This document shows, one piece after another, positions 26,740-36,599 of a stretch of DNA of 57,252 bases (positions within the stretch are counted from its first letter, which is position 1; each line of letters begins with the position of its first letter). Location of the stretch: NCBI GenBank assembly GCA_902525035.1, contig CABZFN010000008.1:1-57252 (forward strand). The letters run 5' to 3'. The notes below the pieces were generated by a model. It saw only the letters and a list, made by a program, of their open reading frames with translations, was not told the DNA's origin and ran no database searches. This DNA comes from an uncultured Alphaproteobacteria bacterium (GTDB lineage: Bacteria > Pseudomonadota > Alphaproteobacteria > HIMB59 > GCA-002718135). A program made the translations under genes and the position numbers.

Positions 26740-27147
26740 ATGAAATACTGGTTATTGAAATCTGAACCTGATGCTTGGTCTTGGGATAATCAAGTTAAAG
26801 AAGGTGCATCTATGTGGGATGGAGTCCGAAATTATCAAGCAAGAAATAATTTAAAAAAAATGAAAAAAAATGATTTATGTTTTTTTTATCATTCTGTTAC
26901 TGAAAAAAGTGTTGTAGGAATTATGAAAGTAGTAAAAGAATATTATCCTGATCCAACTGATAATACAGAACGTTTTGTAGTTGTTGATGTTAAAGCTACA
27001 AAAAAACTAAAAAAACCAGTAACTCTTGATCAAATAAAAGAAAATATTAAATTAAAAGATGTCGCTCTTCTGAAACAAAGTAGGTTGTCAGTTATGCCAA
27101 TAAAAAAAATGGAATGGAATGAAATAATTAAAATGTCATCATCTTAA
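26740..27147 (+). CDS. EVE domain protein
   Basis: A 135-residue single-domain protein of the EVE family (PF01878), related to PUA and YTH domains that recognise modified bases in RNA or DNA. The opening YWLLKSEPDAWSWDNQ, then WDGVRNYQARNNL and the aromatic cage segment FFYHSV, are family signatures. The standalone form is common near tsaD in alphaproteobacteria, consistent with a tRNA-modification context, although the ligand is unknown. Confidence 0.9.
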   Translation: MKYWLLKSEPDAWSWDNQVKEGASMWDGVRNYQARNNLKKMKKNDLCFFYHSVTEKSVVGIMKVVKEYYPDPTDNTERFVVVDVKATKKLKKPVTLDQIKENIKLKDVALLKQSRLSVMPIKKMEWNEIIKMSSS

Positions 27148-27156
27148 GTGCATAAT

Positions 27157-28059
27157 ATGACAAAACATATTTTTTGGATAGCATCATATCCTAAAAGTGG
27201 AAATACACTTTTAAGATCAGTCCTTTGTTCATTATTTTTTTCAGATACAGGTATTTTTAATTTTCAGTTATTGAAAAAAATTGTAGCCTTTGAAGAAGTA
27301 AGTAGACTAAGAAAGTGCCGCAATACAAGAGCAGAAATTATTAATTCAAAAAATTGGAAAGAAAAGAATCTTTTAATTTTTGAAAATATGTCTGAAATTC
27401 AAAATAAATCAAATTTAGGTTTTAATGAAGATTTTGCTTTCTTTAAAACACATTTCAATGGAAATAATTTTGATGGTAAAAGTTTTTTTATTAATGATTA
27501 TTTAAGAGGGATAATTTATATTTACCGAGATCCGAGAGATGTGTGTGTGTCATGGGCAAGACATACAGATTTATCAATAGATGCAAGTATAGATTTTATG
27601 TTAAATGAAGCTGCGTCTATCAAATGGGCTGATGAAGAAAAATTTAAGGACTATAAAAGCAATGTGCCTGTATATTTATCTTCTTGGGAAAGCCATATAA
27701 AATCTTGGATTGATAATAAATTTAGTTGTCCATTTTTAATACTTAATTATGAAGATTTAGTTTACAATAAAAGTGACACAATCGAAAAATTAATAGATTT
27801 TTTTGAAAAAAATTATAAAATTAAAATATCTGATAAAAAATTAAAAATAAAAAATATCTTAAACTCTACCTCTTTTAATAAATTACAGAACTTAGAAGTA
27901 AAGTATGGTTTTAATGAAAGTGTAAATAATAAGAGTAATTTTTTTGCGGTTGGAAAAAAAGAACAATGGAAAACTAAACTAAATCAAAATCAAACTAGTA
28001 TGTTAGAGAATCAATTTGGATCTATAATGAAAAGATTAGAATATAAATTTAATAAATAA
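27157..28059 (+). CDS. Sulfotransferase family protein
   Basis: A 300-residue PAPS-dependent sulfotransferase-like protein. The 5'-phosphosulfate loop reads ASYPKSGNTLLRSVL at the N-terminus and the 3'-phosphate-binding motif IIYIYRDPRDVCVSWARH follows mid-protein. LILNYEDLVYNK and the C-terminal FFAVGKKEQWKTKL (RKGxxGDWK-like) complete the fold. I prefer the ATG at 27157 to a GTG three codons earlier. A paralogue with the same motifs lies at 44348-45175 inside the tRNA cassette array. The acceptor is unknown, possibly a lipid or glycan. Confidence 0.85.
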   Translation: MTKHIFWIASYPKSGNTLLRSVLCSLFFSDTGIFNFQLLKKIVAFEEVSRLRKCRNTRAEIINSKNWKEKNLLIFENMSEIQNKSNLGFNEDFAFFKTHFNGNNFDGKSFFINDYLRGIIYIYRDPRDVCVSWARHTDLSIDASIDFMLNEAASIKWADEEKFKDYKSNVPVYLSSWESHIKSWIDNKFSCPFLILNYEDLVYNKSDTIEKLIDFFEKNYKIKISDKKLKIKNILNSTSFNKLQNLEVKYGFNESVNNKSNFFAVGKKEQWKTKLNQNQTSMLENQFGSIMKRLEYKFNK

Positions 28060-28083
28060 TTTAATTTATTTATTGAATTTTTT
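28051..28083 (+). terminator. Weak AT-only terminator-like hairpin
   Basis: AATAAATAA (28051-28059) pairs with TTATTTATT (28066-28074), followed after three bases by six T. The stem contains no G-C pair, so termination would be inefficient. It overlaps the sulfotransferase stop codon. Confidence 0.3.
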
Positions 28084-28109
28084 ATATTTTTATATTTAGT
28101 ATTGTTTTA

Positions 28110-30035
28110 ATGATAAATATTGAAGAAAAATGGCAAGAGGAGAGCAAAATAAATTCTGATGAATATTTATCTCTTTACAAAGAATCAATTGAAAATAATG
28201 ATGCTTTCTGGGATCGACATGGAACTAGAATTGATTGGTTTAAAGAATATACGAAAATAAAAGAAATTAAATATTCTAATAAAGATGTAAGTATAAAATG
28301 GTATGAGGATGGACAACTTAACGTAACATATAATTGTATTGATCGACATGCTAAAAAAAGTCCTGATAAAGTAGCTATTATTTGGGAGGGTGATAACCCA
28401 AATGATGTTAAAAAAATTACTTATAAAGAACTTTTATTTAACGTATCAAGAGCAGCTAATGTTTTAAAAAAAATTGGAGTTAAAAAAGGTGATAGAGTAA
28501 CAATTTATTTAACTATGATACCTGAGCTGGCATATCTGATGCTAGCTTGTGCAAGAATTGGAGCCGTACACTCAATTATTTTTGGTGGTTTTTCTGCAGA
28601 ATCAATTGCTGGTAGAATTACAGATTGCCAATCAGAATATGTAGTAACAGCAGATGAAGGAGTTAGAGGTGGTAAAACAATTCCTTTAAAAGAAACTACG
28701 GATAAAGCACTAGAATCATGCCCAAATGTTAAGAAATGTCTAATCATTAAAAGAACTAACACTGAAATAGAATTGAAAAAGGAAAGAGATATATTTTTTG
28801 AAGATATTGTAAAAGAAGTTGATAGTTTCTGTGAACCTGAAATTTTAAATGCGGAAGATCCTTTATTTATTTTATATACTTCAGGATCAACGGGTAAACC
28901 AAAAGGTGTTATGCATACATCAGGTGGATATATAGTATATGCATCTATGACGCATGAGTATATTTTTAATTATAATGATGGAGACATATATTGGTGTACT
29001 GCAGACATTGGTTGGATCACTGGTCACAGTTATATAATTTATGGGCCGCTATCTAATGGTGCCACTACATTGATGTTTGAGGGTGTTCCTAACTATCCTG
29101 ATTTCTCTAGATTTTGGCAAATAGTAGATAGGCACCAAGTAAATATATTTTATACAGCACCGACTGCCATAAGAGCATTAATGCGTGAGGGTGACGAATA
29201 CGTAGAAAAAACTAAGAGATCTTCATTGAAATTATTAGGGACAGTTGGTGAACCAATAAATCCAGAAGCTTGGAAATGGTACTTTGAAGTGCCTGGAAAT
29301 TCAAAATGTCCAATAGTTGATACGTGGTGGCAAACTGAAACTGGAGGTATATTAATATCTCCTCAAACTGGAGCTATGAAGTTAAAACCAGGCTCTGCTT
29401 CTAAACCTTTTTTTGGCATTGAACCATGTATTGTAGATAAATATGGTAAAGAATTGGAAGGTGAGTGTGAAGGTATGTTATGCATGAAAAGATCATGGCC
29501 AGGTCAGATGCGCACTGTTTATGGTGATCATAAAAGATTTATTGATACTTACTTTTCACAATTTGATGGTAAATATTTTACAGGTGATGGATGTAAAAGA
29601 GATAAAGATGGCTATTATTGGATAACAGGGAGGGTTGATGATGTAATTATTGTTTCAGGACATAATTTAGGTACGGCAGAAATAGAAAGTGCTTTTGTAT
29701 CTCACAAAGATGTTTCTGAAGCAGCAGTAGTAGGCTATCCTCATGATGTTAAAGGAAATGGATTATATTGTTACGTTTCTCTAAAAGTTGGTGTGAATTC
29801 ATCAGAAGATTTAGCTTTAGATTTAAAAAAAACAATCAGAGAAAAAATTGGTCCTATTGCTACACCTGACTTTATACATATTGCAGCTGGATTACCAAAA
29901 ACTAGGTCTGGAAAAATTATGAGAAGGATTTTAAGGAAAATAGCTTCAAATGATTTTGAGAATTTAGGAGATACCTCTACTCTGGCAGATCCATTAGTTG
30001 TAAATGATTTAATAGAAAATAGAAAAAATAAATAA
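28110..30035 (+). CDS. acs: Acetyl-CoA synthetase
   Basis: AMP-forming acetate:CoA ligase, activating acetate through acetyl-AMP. The 641-residue length is typical. Visible are the ATP loop [31 protein letters not shown], the acetate-pocket segment [11 protein letters not shown], the hinge [15 protein letters not shown], and the C-terminal [15 protein letters not shown] with the lysine that is regulated by acetylation in other bacteria. Convergent with tdk, with the stops 1 nt apart. Confidence 0.97.
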   Translation: MINIEEKWQEESKINSDEYLSLYKESIENNDAFWDRHGTRIDWFKEYTKIKEIKYSNKDVSIKWYEDGQLNVTYNCIDRHAKKSPDKVAIIWEGDNPNDVKKITYKELLFNVSRAANVLKKIGVKKGDRVTIYLTMIPELAYLMLACARIGAVHSIIFGGFSAESIAGRITDCQSEYVVTADEGVRGGKTIPLKETTDKALESCPNVKKCLIIKRTNTEIELKKERDIFFEDIVKEVDSFCEPEILNAEDPLFILYTSGSTGKPKGVMHTSGGYIVYASMTHEYIFNYNDGDIYWCTADIGWITGHSYIIYGPLSNGATTLMFEGVPNYPDFSRFWQIVDRHQVNIFYTAPTAIRALMREGDEYVEKTKRSSLKLLGTVGEPINPEAWKWYFEVPGNSKCPIVDTWWQTETGGILISPQTGAMKLKPGSASKPFFGIEPCIVDKYGKELEGECEGMLCMKRSWPGQMRTVYGDHKRFIDTYFSQFDGKYFTGDGCKRDKDGYYWITGRVDDVIIVSGHNLGTAEIESAFVSHKDVSEAAVVGYPHDVKGNGLYCYVSLKVGVNSSEDLALDLKKTIREKIGPIATPDFIHIAAGLPKTRSGKIMRRILRKIASNDFENLGDTSTLADPLVVNDLIENRKNK

Positions 30036-30036
30036 T

Positions 30037-30588
30037 TTACCTCGGCTCCCAATGCTTAAGACACCGGGGTTCGTAAATATTTGCTGCACCAACTTGTGTT
30101 CTCTGACCACCTTCAGTTTTTCGATAAGTTTTTGTTGCCTCTATTCCACAAACATTACAAAACCCATATATTTTAAGTATTTTGTCAGATAAACCTAGCA
30201 ACATTGAGGATGTTTCCCATGGTTTTCCTCTTGAATCTTGGTCTAATCCTGCACAGACAACATCGATACCTTTATTTAAAATTATTTCCACATTATCAAT
30301 TGTATTTTTTGTGTCCATAAATTGTATTTCATCTAAGAAAAGCATGTCAACTTTACTTTTATCAAAAGTAAATTTTTTTAATGTCGTATCCCAATCAGTC
30401 ATAGAGTAACATTCGTGACTTAAATCATTATGTGTTATAATTTTCTCATTTGAATATCTATTATCAATACTAGGTTTTATAACAATGATTTTTTTGTTTT
30501 GATGTTTTGCCCAGAGAATTCTTTTAAGTAATTCACTGGTTTTGCCAGCAAACATTGCACCTACAATCGTTTCAAGATTACCACGCAT
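30037..30588 (-). CDS. tdk: Thymidine kinase
   Basis: Type II thymidine kinase that phosphorylates thymidine with ATP for salvage. The 183-residue protein has the P-loop VGAMFAGKTSELL at residues 9-21, the DEIQF Walker-B-like segment, and a lasso/zinc region with CNVCGIEATKTYRK and the late CLKHW supplying Cys and His ligands. GAANIYEPRC matches the thymidine-binding loop region. It is monocistronic, convergent with acs and divergent from rsmB. Confidence 0.95.
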   Translation of the reverse strand: MRGNLETIVGAMFAGKTSELLKRILWAKHQNKKIIVIKPSIDNRYSNEKIITHNDLSHECYSMTDWDTTLKKFTFDKSKVDMLFLDEIQFMDTKNTIDNVEIILNKGIDVVCAGLDQDSRGKPWETSSMLLGLSDKILKIYGFCNVCGIEATKTYRKTEGGQRTQVGAANIYEPRCLKHWEPR

Positions 30589-30658
30589 AAGTCAATATAT
30601 TTTATTTCTTATATTTATTATATAACTAATTTAAATAAATAATAGATTATTTTCTGAT

Positions 30659-31927
30659 ATGATTAAGGGTGAAAAAGTTAGATTTGATATTTACAATATT
30701 TTATATTGTGTACATAAATTCAATAAGAAATTAAACCATCAATCTATACAAAAAATTATTAACAAACATAAAATAGAAGATGTTTCTCTTTTGAATAACG
30801 TAATTTTAAATTCAATGAGGTTTCATTTACATTCATCAAAGATAATCAATAAATATATTAAAAAAAAAATAAAAGAAAAAGAAAAAATATTATTAATCAG
30901 TGCTATTACACAAATTGTATTTTTAGACTTTAAAGATTACGCAGTCATTAATTGTTCAGTTGAAATAGCTAAAAAATTAAAAATATATCATGGTTTTATT
31001 AATGCATTACTAAAAAATATATCAAGAGATAAAAAAAAATTAAAAAATATTAATATAAATTTTGAGGACTTACCTTTATGGTTTAAAAATGAAACTGATT
31101 CACTATCTACTTATAAAAAAAATTTTTTTTTAAAAAACTTTAATAAAGAACCAAGCTTGCACTTAGTTTTTAAAAATAAAGGCCATTTAGAAAATTTTGA
31201 AGAAAAATTAATTAGAACTTCTCAAGTATCTGGTTTTTTAATTAGCAAAAAAAATATTGAAAGTATAAAATCTTTTTCAAAAGGATACTGGTGGGTTCAA
31301 GATTTTTCATCTTCTTTTCCGTTACAAAACATAAATTTAAAAAATAATAAAGTGAAAATTTTAGATGCTTGTGCTGCTCCAGGAGGTAAGTCATTTCAAG
31401 TACTATCAAATAATCAAAATTTAGTATTAAATGATAGGAGTAAAAGTAGAATTAAAATACTTAAATCAAACTTAAATAGACTAAGTTTTAATCCAAAAAT
31501 ATTAAACATGGATTTTATTAAATTTAAAGAAAACAAAAAGTATGATTTGATAATAATTGATGCCCCATGTTCATCAGTTGGAACGATAAGAAAAAATCCT
31601 GAAATTTTTTTTAAAACCAATGGTCCCAATTTAGAAGAATTATGTGACTTGCAAACAAGAATGATAATAAAAGCTTCAAGCATATTAAAGCTAAATGGTT
31701 TATTGCTTTATATGGTGTGTTCATTTCTAAAAAAAGAAACTGAAGATCAAATAGAAAGCTTTCTAACTAATCATACAAATTTCGAGCTTTGTAAATTTAA
31801 TTTGTTTGATCAGAATATCAAATATGCAAAACTAGTAAAAAATAATTTTTTTCTTACATTACCAAACACTATCCTAAATTATAACATTGATGGATATTTT
31901 GCAGCATTTTTAAAAAAAATTAAATGA
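30659..31927 (+). CDS. rsmB: 16S rRNA (cytosine-C5)-methyltransferase RsmB
   Basis: RsmB methylates C967 of 16S rRNA using SAM. The 422-residue protein has an N-terminal NusB-like RNA-binding region (about residues 1-130) and a C-terminal Rossmann methyltransferase. The SAM loop is DACAAPGGKSFQV, the first catalytic cysteine is in IDAPCSSVGTIRKNPE, and the second is in LLYMVCSFLKKETEDQI. The stop overlaps the heparinase-like gene by 4 nt. The rsmB-heparinase-purH order is typical of alphaproteobacteria. Confidence 0.93.
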   Translation: MIKGEKVRFDIYNILYCVHKFNKKLNHQSIQKIINKHKIEDVSLLNNVILNSMRFHLHSSKIINKYIKKKIKEKEKILLISAITQIVFLDFKDYAVINCSVEIAKKLKIYHGFINALLKNISRDKKKLKNININFEDLPLWFKNETDSLSTYKKNFFLKNFNKEPSLHLVFKNKGHLENFEEKLIRTSQVSGFLISKKNIESIKSFSKGYWWVQDFSSSFPLQNINLKNNKVKILDACAAPGGKSFQVLSNNQNLVLNDRSKSRIKILKSNLNRLSFNPKILNMDFIKFKENKKYDLIIIDAPCSSVGTIRKNPEIFFKTNGPNLEELCDLQTRMIIKASSILKLNGLLLYMVCSFLKKETEDQIESFLTNHTNFELCKFNLFDQNIKYAKLVKNNFFLTLPNTILNYNIDGYFAAFLKKIK

Positions 31928-33456
31928 TACTGTTTATTAAAAAAATATTTTTTGTTCACATTATATATAAATTTAAATCGTATAAAAATTTATCTTTTTT
32001 TGATTTAAATTTTAGAAAAATTGATTTTACAAATTATCAAAATATAAAATCATTCATTTTTAAAGAGAATTTTTATACTTTAAAAAATAAAAATATTCAT
32101 AGTTTTGATTTTTTAAACTTTTCTAACAAGCTTGGAGGAAAAATTGGGATTAATTTGTCAAAAAAATCTATATTTAGTTGGTTTGAAAAAAATAAAAATA
32201 AGTTAAATTTTCCTTGGTCAGAAGATCTAAGTTCTAAAAGACTAATAAACCTATTGTATAATTATGAATATATCAATTCTTCTTCTTCTTTAGTAGATAA
32301 AAAAAAATTGAATATAATAACTTTCTTTCATTTACAAAGAGTTCTATTTGACTTTAATCAAAAAAAAATCAGTGAAATTTCATCGTATGATATAATCGCA
32401 TATTTGTTGTCATCATTAATTATTAATAAATTTAGTAATAGAAAAATTTCTTATATTAAGTTTATAATTGAAAATCAAATTGACAAAATAGGTATGCATA
32501 AAAGTTATAATCTTTTAGAGCATTCAAAATTTATAAATAATTTAAATGAAATTAAAAATATATTACTCTTTTTTAGGATTGAAGAATCAAATCTTTTTGA
32601 TGAATTAATTTTAAAAATGAAATCTATTTTAAATCAGTATTTTCATAATGATGGTAGTTTTCCTCTCTTCAACGGATCAAATAATATATACACAAAGATA
32701 ATTTATGAGTCTCTTAATAAAGATATATTTTTAGTAAAAAGAACTTTTGACAACGTTGATAATGGAATTGCTTTTTATGGTGATAAAAATAAAAAACTTT
32801 TCTTTGATGTGGTGCAACCCAATCAAGATAAAATAAGTTCAAAATTAAGTGCTAGTACTCTTTCTATTGAATGGAGTAGTTACGGTGAAAAAATATTTAC
32901 AAATTGTGGTGCATCAGAAAGTTTTGGAAAAAATCCTGAATATTTAAGATATAGTGCTGCGCATTCTACTATTGTATTACAAAATACAAATATAAGTGAA
33001 ATTAAAGAGGGAAACCCGCATATAATATTTCCTCAGTCAGTTGTTTTTAGAAAAGAATCAAACGATAATAAAGAAATTTTTGAAGGATCTCATAATGGAT
33101 ACATTAAGAAGTTTAATAAAATTATTAAAAGAAAATTAATTATATATAAAAACAAAAACCAGCTGGAGGGTGAAGATACACTTATAGCCTATAAAAATAG
33201 TAACAATAGATTAATTTTCCACATAAGATTTCACTTAGCCGATGAGATGACTTGTAATTTTACAAATAATAAAAAAAATATAATTTTAAGGACAAAATTA
33301 AATAACATATGGTTATTTAAAAGTGATACAGAATTAATTATAGAAGATAGCATATTGGTAGACAAAAATTTTACGAAACCTATAAAACAAATTGTAATTA
33401 AAGGTATAGTAACTGATGATAAAACAATAAAAAAATGGTCTTTAGAAAAAATTTAA
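31924..33456 (+). CDS. Heparinase II/III family protein
   Basis: A 510-residue protein of the kind that sits between rsmB and purH in many alphaproteobacteria. The C-terminal beta-rich part is recognisable from DNVDNGIAFYGDKNKKLFFDV, TNCGASESFGKNPEYLRYSAAHST and EGSHNGYIKKFN, which match heparinase II/III-type domains, including the conserved AHST. The family degrades uronic-acid-containing polysaccharides in some members; a role in this lineage is not established. No signal peptide is evident. It overlaps rsmB by 4 nt and the purH start by 1 nt. Confidence 0.78.
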   Translation: MILFIKKIFFVHIIYKFKSYKNLSFFDLNFRKIDFTNYQNIKSFIFKENFYTLKNKNIHSFDFLNFSNKLGGKIGINLSKKSIFSWFEKNKNKLNFPWSEDLSSKRLINLLYNYEYINSSSSLVDKKKLNIITFFHLQRVLFDFNQKKISEISSYDIIAYLLSSLIINKFSNRKISYIKFIIENQIDKIGMHKSYNLLEHSKFINNLNEIKNILLFFRIEESNLFDELILKMKSILNQYFHNDGSFPLFNGSNNIYTKIIYESLNKDIFLVKRTFDNVDNGIAFYGDKNKKLFFDVVQPNQDKISSKLSASTLSIEWSSYGEKIFTNCGASESFGKNPEYLRYSAAHSTIVLQNTNISEIKEGNPHIIFPQSVVFRKESNDNKEIFEGSHNGYIKKFNKIIKRKLIIYKNKNQLEGEDTLIAYKNSNNRLIFHIRFHLADEMTCNFTNNKKNIILRTKLNNIWLFKSDTELIIEDSILVDKNFTKPIKQIVIKGIVTDDKTIKKWSLEKI

Positions 33457-34040
33457 TGAAAAAATTTGCTTTAGTATCTGTTTATAATAAAAATAATTTA
33501 AGATATCTTTGTTCGAATTTAATTAAAAATAATTATAGTTTAATATCTACTGGATCTACTGGAAATAAAATAAGGTCAATGGGATTTAAATGTATTGATG
33601 TTTCTAAAATAACTAAATTTAAAGAAATGTTTAATGGTCGTATAAAAACACTTAATCCACTAATTTATGCTTCATTACTTTATATCAAAGATAATAAAAA
33701 TCATAAAAAACAATTTTTATCATTAAATGTTCCTGAAATAAGTATTGTAGTTGTAAATTTATATCCATTTGAAAAATATAGACAAAATAATATAAATAAA
33801 AGAGTAACAGAGATGATAGATATTGGTGGGCCAAGTTTACTAAGGGCAGCTGGTAAAAACTTTAAATATATTACTCCAATTATAAATATAGACGATTATC
33901 CTAAATTAATTCAAAATATTAATATCAATGGAGGTGAGACAGATATTAATTTTAGAAAAAAAATGGCTTATAAAGTATTTAAAGAAACTGCAAAATATGA
34001 CCAAATTATAGCAAAGTGGTTTAATGAATTCAAAAAATAA
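33456..34040 (+). CDS. purH: PurH N-terminal half: IMP cyclohydrolase domain
   Basis: This frame encodes only the cyclohydrolase (MGS-like) domain of the normally fused PurH, which closes FAICAR to IMP. The ATG at 33456 gives 194 aa starting KKFALVSVYNKNNL; an upstream start at 33435 lies inside the heparinase gene. Family marks are LISTGSTGNKIRSMG, EMFNGRIKTLNPLIYA, VVVNLYPFEKY and DIGGPSLLRAAGKNF. It stops at 34038-34040, exactly in the usual inter-domain linker, after an A6 run. The transformylase domain continues in the +1 frame from 34024. Removing one A of 34032-34037 would fuse both halves in frame. Confidence 0.9.
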   Translation: MKKFALVSVYNKNNLRYLCSNLIKNNYSLISTGSTGNKIRSMGFKCIDVSKITKFKEMFNGRIKTLNPLIYASLLYIKDNKNHKKQFLSLNVPEISIVVVNLYPFEKYRQNNINKRVTEMIDIGGPSLLRAAGKNFKYITPIINIDDYPKLIQNININGGETDINFRKKMAYKVFKETAKYDQIIAKWFNEFKK

Positions 34041-34944
34041 AAAATTATTACTAAGATATGGTGAAAACCCAAATCAAAAAGCTCATCTAATTAGTAATAA
34101 GAAAAAATCAATTTTTACTTTTCAAATTAGTGGAAAAAAAATAAGTTATAATAATATCCTTGACCTTGATAGTGGAATCAAATGTTTATATGAATTTAGT
34201 GAACCTACATCTATTATTGTTAAACACACAAATCCGTGTGGAGTGGCTTCTGCCAAAAATATTAACAAGGCATTTGAAAAATCATTTGCAAGTGATAAGA
34301 AAAGTGCATTTGGTGGAATAATATTTCTGAATAGAAAAGTAAATTCAGTATTAGCAAAAATAATATTTAAAAATTTCTTTGAAATGATTGTTGCACCCAA
34401 ATTTGATAAGGAGGCAGTAAAGATATTAAAAAATAAAAAAAATTTAATTTTACTAAAGATGCCAAATATCAAAAAAAATAATAAAATTGAGTATAAATCT
34501 ACTTTGTTTGGAGATCTTTATCAAACAAAAGATTTGATGCCAATAAATCAAAAATTTATCAATTTAGTATCAGAGAAAAAAGCATCTTCAACATCTATTC
34601 AAGATATAATATTTTCTTTAAAGATAGTAAAACATTTAAAATCAAATGCAGTTGTTTTATCAAAAAATAAACAGACTATGGGTTTAGGACATGGGCAAAC
34701 AAATAGGGTAGATGCATTAAATTTTGCGATAAAAAATAAAAAATATTATTTTAAAAATTCTTCTTTTGTATGTGCTTCTGATGGTTTTTTTCCATTTACT
34801 GATAGTATAAATATTCTAAATAAGAGTGGCTGTGATACAATTGCTCAACCAAGCGGATCGATAAATGATAGAAAAATAATCACTTTTGCAAATAAAAATA
34901 GAATATCATTGTATTTCACTAAAAATAGACTTTTTAAACATTGA
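34024..34944 (+). CDS. purH: PurH C-terminal half: AICAR transformylase domain
   Basis: This 306-residue frame is the AICAR formyltransferase domain, which uses 10-formyl-THF to make FAICAR. It opens shortly before LLLRYGENPNQKAHL, the canonical start of the domain. Then come VKHTNPCGVASA (catalytic His of the KHxNPCG motif), KSAFGGIIFLNRKV, KSNAVVLSKNKQTMGLGHGQTNRVDA, SDGFFPFTDSI and the terminal FTKNRLFKH. The domain looks intact. Its ATG at 34024 overlaps the first half by 17 nt, allowing translational coupling, although no strong Shine-Dalgarno is seen. Whether this is true gene fission, programmed frameshift or a base-call error is open. Confidence 0.9.
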   Translation: MNSKNKKLLLRYGENPNQKAHLISNKKKSIFTFQISGKKISYNNILDLDSGIKCLYEFSEPTSIIVKHTNPCGVASAKNINKAFEKSFASDKKSAFGGIIFLNRKVNSVLAKIIFKNFFEMIVAPKFDKEAVKILKNKKNLILLKMPNIKKNNKIEYKSTLFGDLYQTKDLMPINQKFINLVSEKKASSTSIQDIIFSLKIVKHLKSNAVVLSKNKQTMGLGHGQTNRVDALNFAIKNKKYYFKNSSFVCASDGFFPFTDSINILNKSGCDTIAQPSGSINDRKIITFANKNRISLYFTKNRLFKH

Positions 34945-35093
34945 ATAAGAAAACTGATATACCGCAGTATATTAAAATACTAATTAAAAATAATCCTAAG
35001 ATTGTTTCTGGTAGAAAGAATTTTTATCAACATCATCAAAGGATTACAAATACTTTAAAAATCATTAAGGAATATTTTAAGATTAAAGATTAA
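34941..35093 (+). CDS. Possible small basic protein downstream of purH
   Basis: A 50-codon frame starts with TTG overlapping the purH stop as TTGA and ends at 35093. The product is basic, with IPQYIKILIKNNPKIVSGRK and a helical tail rich in Lys, Ile and His. I do not recognise it. Support is limited to the overlap with purH, matching the spacing style of this genome, and the absence of internal stops. It might also be chance in AT-rich sequence. The rest of the gap to 35160 holds nothing I can identify. Confidence 0.35.
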   Translation: MNKKTDIPQYIKILIKNNPKIVSGRKNFYQHHQRITNTLKIIKEYFKIKD

Positions 35094-35160
35094 TAATTTA
35101 ATAAAATAATTAATATTTTGAAATGTTTACTGAAGATGTGTTTTAATGTAAGTAGAATAC

Positions 35161-35757
35161 ATGACTAAGCCTAATCTTTTGTTTCCGACTCCTGTTTGGA
35201 CAATACAATTAGAAAATTACAATGATGTTAATGAACAAATGTATGATTATATTAAATTAAAACAAAATAATGATAAAATTGGTATTAGCAAAAGTAATGT
35301 CAAAGGTTGGCATTCTGAAGATTTTAATCTTACTGACAAAGAAATTCAAAACTTTATATCTTTTATATTACCTGAAATAGAACAAGTAATGAATGATATG
35401 AATTGGGAAAAAGAAAAACAAATTGCTAAAATTAATAACATATGGGCAATAATAAATACTGGCGGTTCAGCGAATTTAAGACACCAGCATGGAAACAGCA
35501 CTATAAGTGGGGCTTATTATGTTCGTGCACCAATAAACTCTGGTGATATAGTGTTTTATGATCCTAGACCTGCACCTATATTTTCACATCCTAATGTATC
35601 AAATCCAAACTTACTAAATGCTCAGGTAAATGGAATAAGTCCAAAAGAAGGAGCTTTAGTATTATTTCCTAGCTTTCTTGATCATTCGGTAAATGAAAAT
35701 CTTTCTAATGAAGAAAGAATTGTAATAAGTTTTAATATTAAAATACAAATTAAATAA
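35161..35757 (+). CDS. 2OG-Fe(II) oxygenase (TIGR02466-type), copy 1
   Basis: A 198-residue putative 2-oxoglutarate/iron dioxygenase. The beta-helix core is visible as NIWAIINTGGSANLRHQHGNSTISGAYYV, where the first HxH supplies an iron ligand, followed by SGDIVFYDPRPAP and the late LVLFPSFLDHSVNEN with the second histidine and ERIVISFNIK with the 2OG-binding arginine. This is the pattern of the phage- and marine-rich TIGR02466 family. Substrate unknown. A more divergent relative is at 39277-39960. Confidence 0.82.
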   Translation: MTKPNLLFPTPVWTIQLENYNDVNEQMYDYIKLKQNNDKIGISKSNVKGWHSEDFNLTDKEIQNFISFILPEIEQVMNDMNWEKEKQIAKINNIWAIINTGGSANLRHQHGNSTISGAYYVRAPINSGDIVFYDPRPAPIFSHPNVSNPNLLNAQVNGISPKEGALVLFPSFLDHSVNENLSNEERIVISFNIKIQIK

Positions 35758-35761
35758 TAAA

Positions 35762-36550
35762 TTACATATTATTTTTTATAAAATCCCAAGCTTCTCCACT
35801 TTCAATCTCTTTTAAAGTCCACTGACCATAAGCTAAATTATTAAAAATTTTATAATTTATTTTTGGATTCTCTATTTCTTCAATTCTGTTAATATTTTTT
35901 AAAGAAGATAATGTAAAATAAGCAGGAATGCCATTTAACATAGCTTTAAAACCGGCTGTGGATTGTAGACTTACAAAAGACCACGCATGGTCCAGTAATT
36001 TATCCAAGGGTTTTTTTGAAAATTTATTATGTACTATAATTTTTCTATCAGAATATTTTTTTACAAGTTTTTTAGTTTCCTCAACCCAATTATAAGCATT
36101 ATATATTTTTTTCATAGCATCTGATGGTTCAGATAAAATAATTTCGTCTCCAGATTTTCTCTGCTCAACAAAATTAAGATCCAATTCATTCAGTCTATCA
36201 TCTGGATAATTTCCATCGCCGTTATGAATAAAGTCGTTATATACTATTCGAAAATAACCATTCATATCCAGAACATTAGTTCTTTTATTTTCAAATTTCC
36301 TACTTGATTGATTAAAATAACCATGGTCCATATAATAAAAATTTTTAACCTTCCTAATTATTTCATAGGTACCTCTTAACACTCCATAAGTTGCTATAGT
36401 TTTTTCATATTCTTTAAAATCTTTAATGTGACACATTAATGCGTTTGATCCCTTAGCAAAATTATAACATAATGTTTTATTCATTATGTGATCTGTATAA
36501 ATAACAATAGGTTTTTCCATTTTTTGACTTCTTATTATCACGCTATTCAA
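35762..36550 (-). CDS. Uncharacterised protein, possibly glycan-related
   Basis: A 262-residue protein I cannot assign. The start could be at 36550 or at the internal ATG at 36520, where MEKPIVIYTDH begins a clear first beta strand. The C-terminal part (SFVSLQSTAGFKAMLNGIPAYF) resembles the acceptor end of GT-B enzymes that handle capsule or surface sugars, where a Ser/Thr-Ala-Gly-rich turn precedes a hydrophobic strand. GDEIILSEPSDAM and VEETKKLVKKYSDRKIIVHNK also fit such a fold. It lies among other surface-type genes, 49 nt downstream of an asparagine synthase. No catalytic motif is certain. Confidence 0.5.
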   Translation of the reverse strand: MNSVIIRSQKMEKPIVIYTDHIMNKTLCYNFAKGSNALMCHIKDFKEYEKTIATYGVLRGTYEIIRKVKNFYYMDHGYFNQSSRKFENKRTNVLDMNGYFRIVYNDFIHNGDGNYPDDRLNELDLNFVEQRKSGDEIILSEPSDAMKKIYNAYNWVEETKKLVKKYSDRKIIVHNKFSKKPLDKLLDHAWSFVSLQSTAGFKAMLNGIPAYFTLSSLKNINRIEEIENPKINYKIFNNLAYGQWTLKEIESGEAWDFIKNNM

Positions 36551-36599
36551 ATATAATTAAAATTATTTTCGAAGTTAGTGTCAGTAAAATAAAAAATTA

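Noticed and set aside
33435-33455. Earlier start for the first purH frame
   Set aside because: It lies within the 3' end of the heparinase gene; the ATG at 33456 directly precedes the conserved KKFALVSVYNK start.
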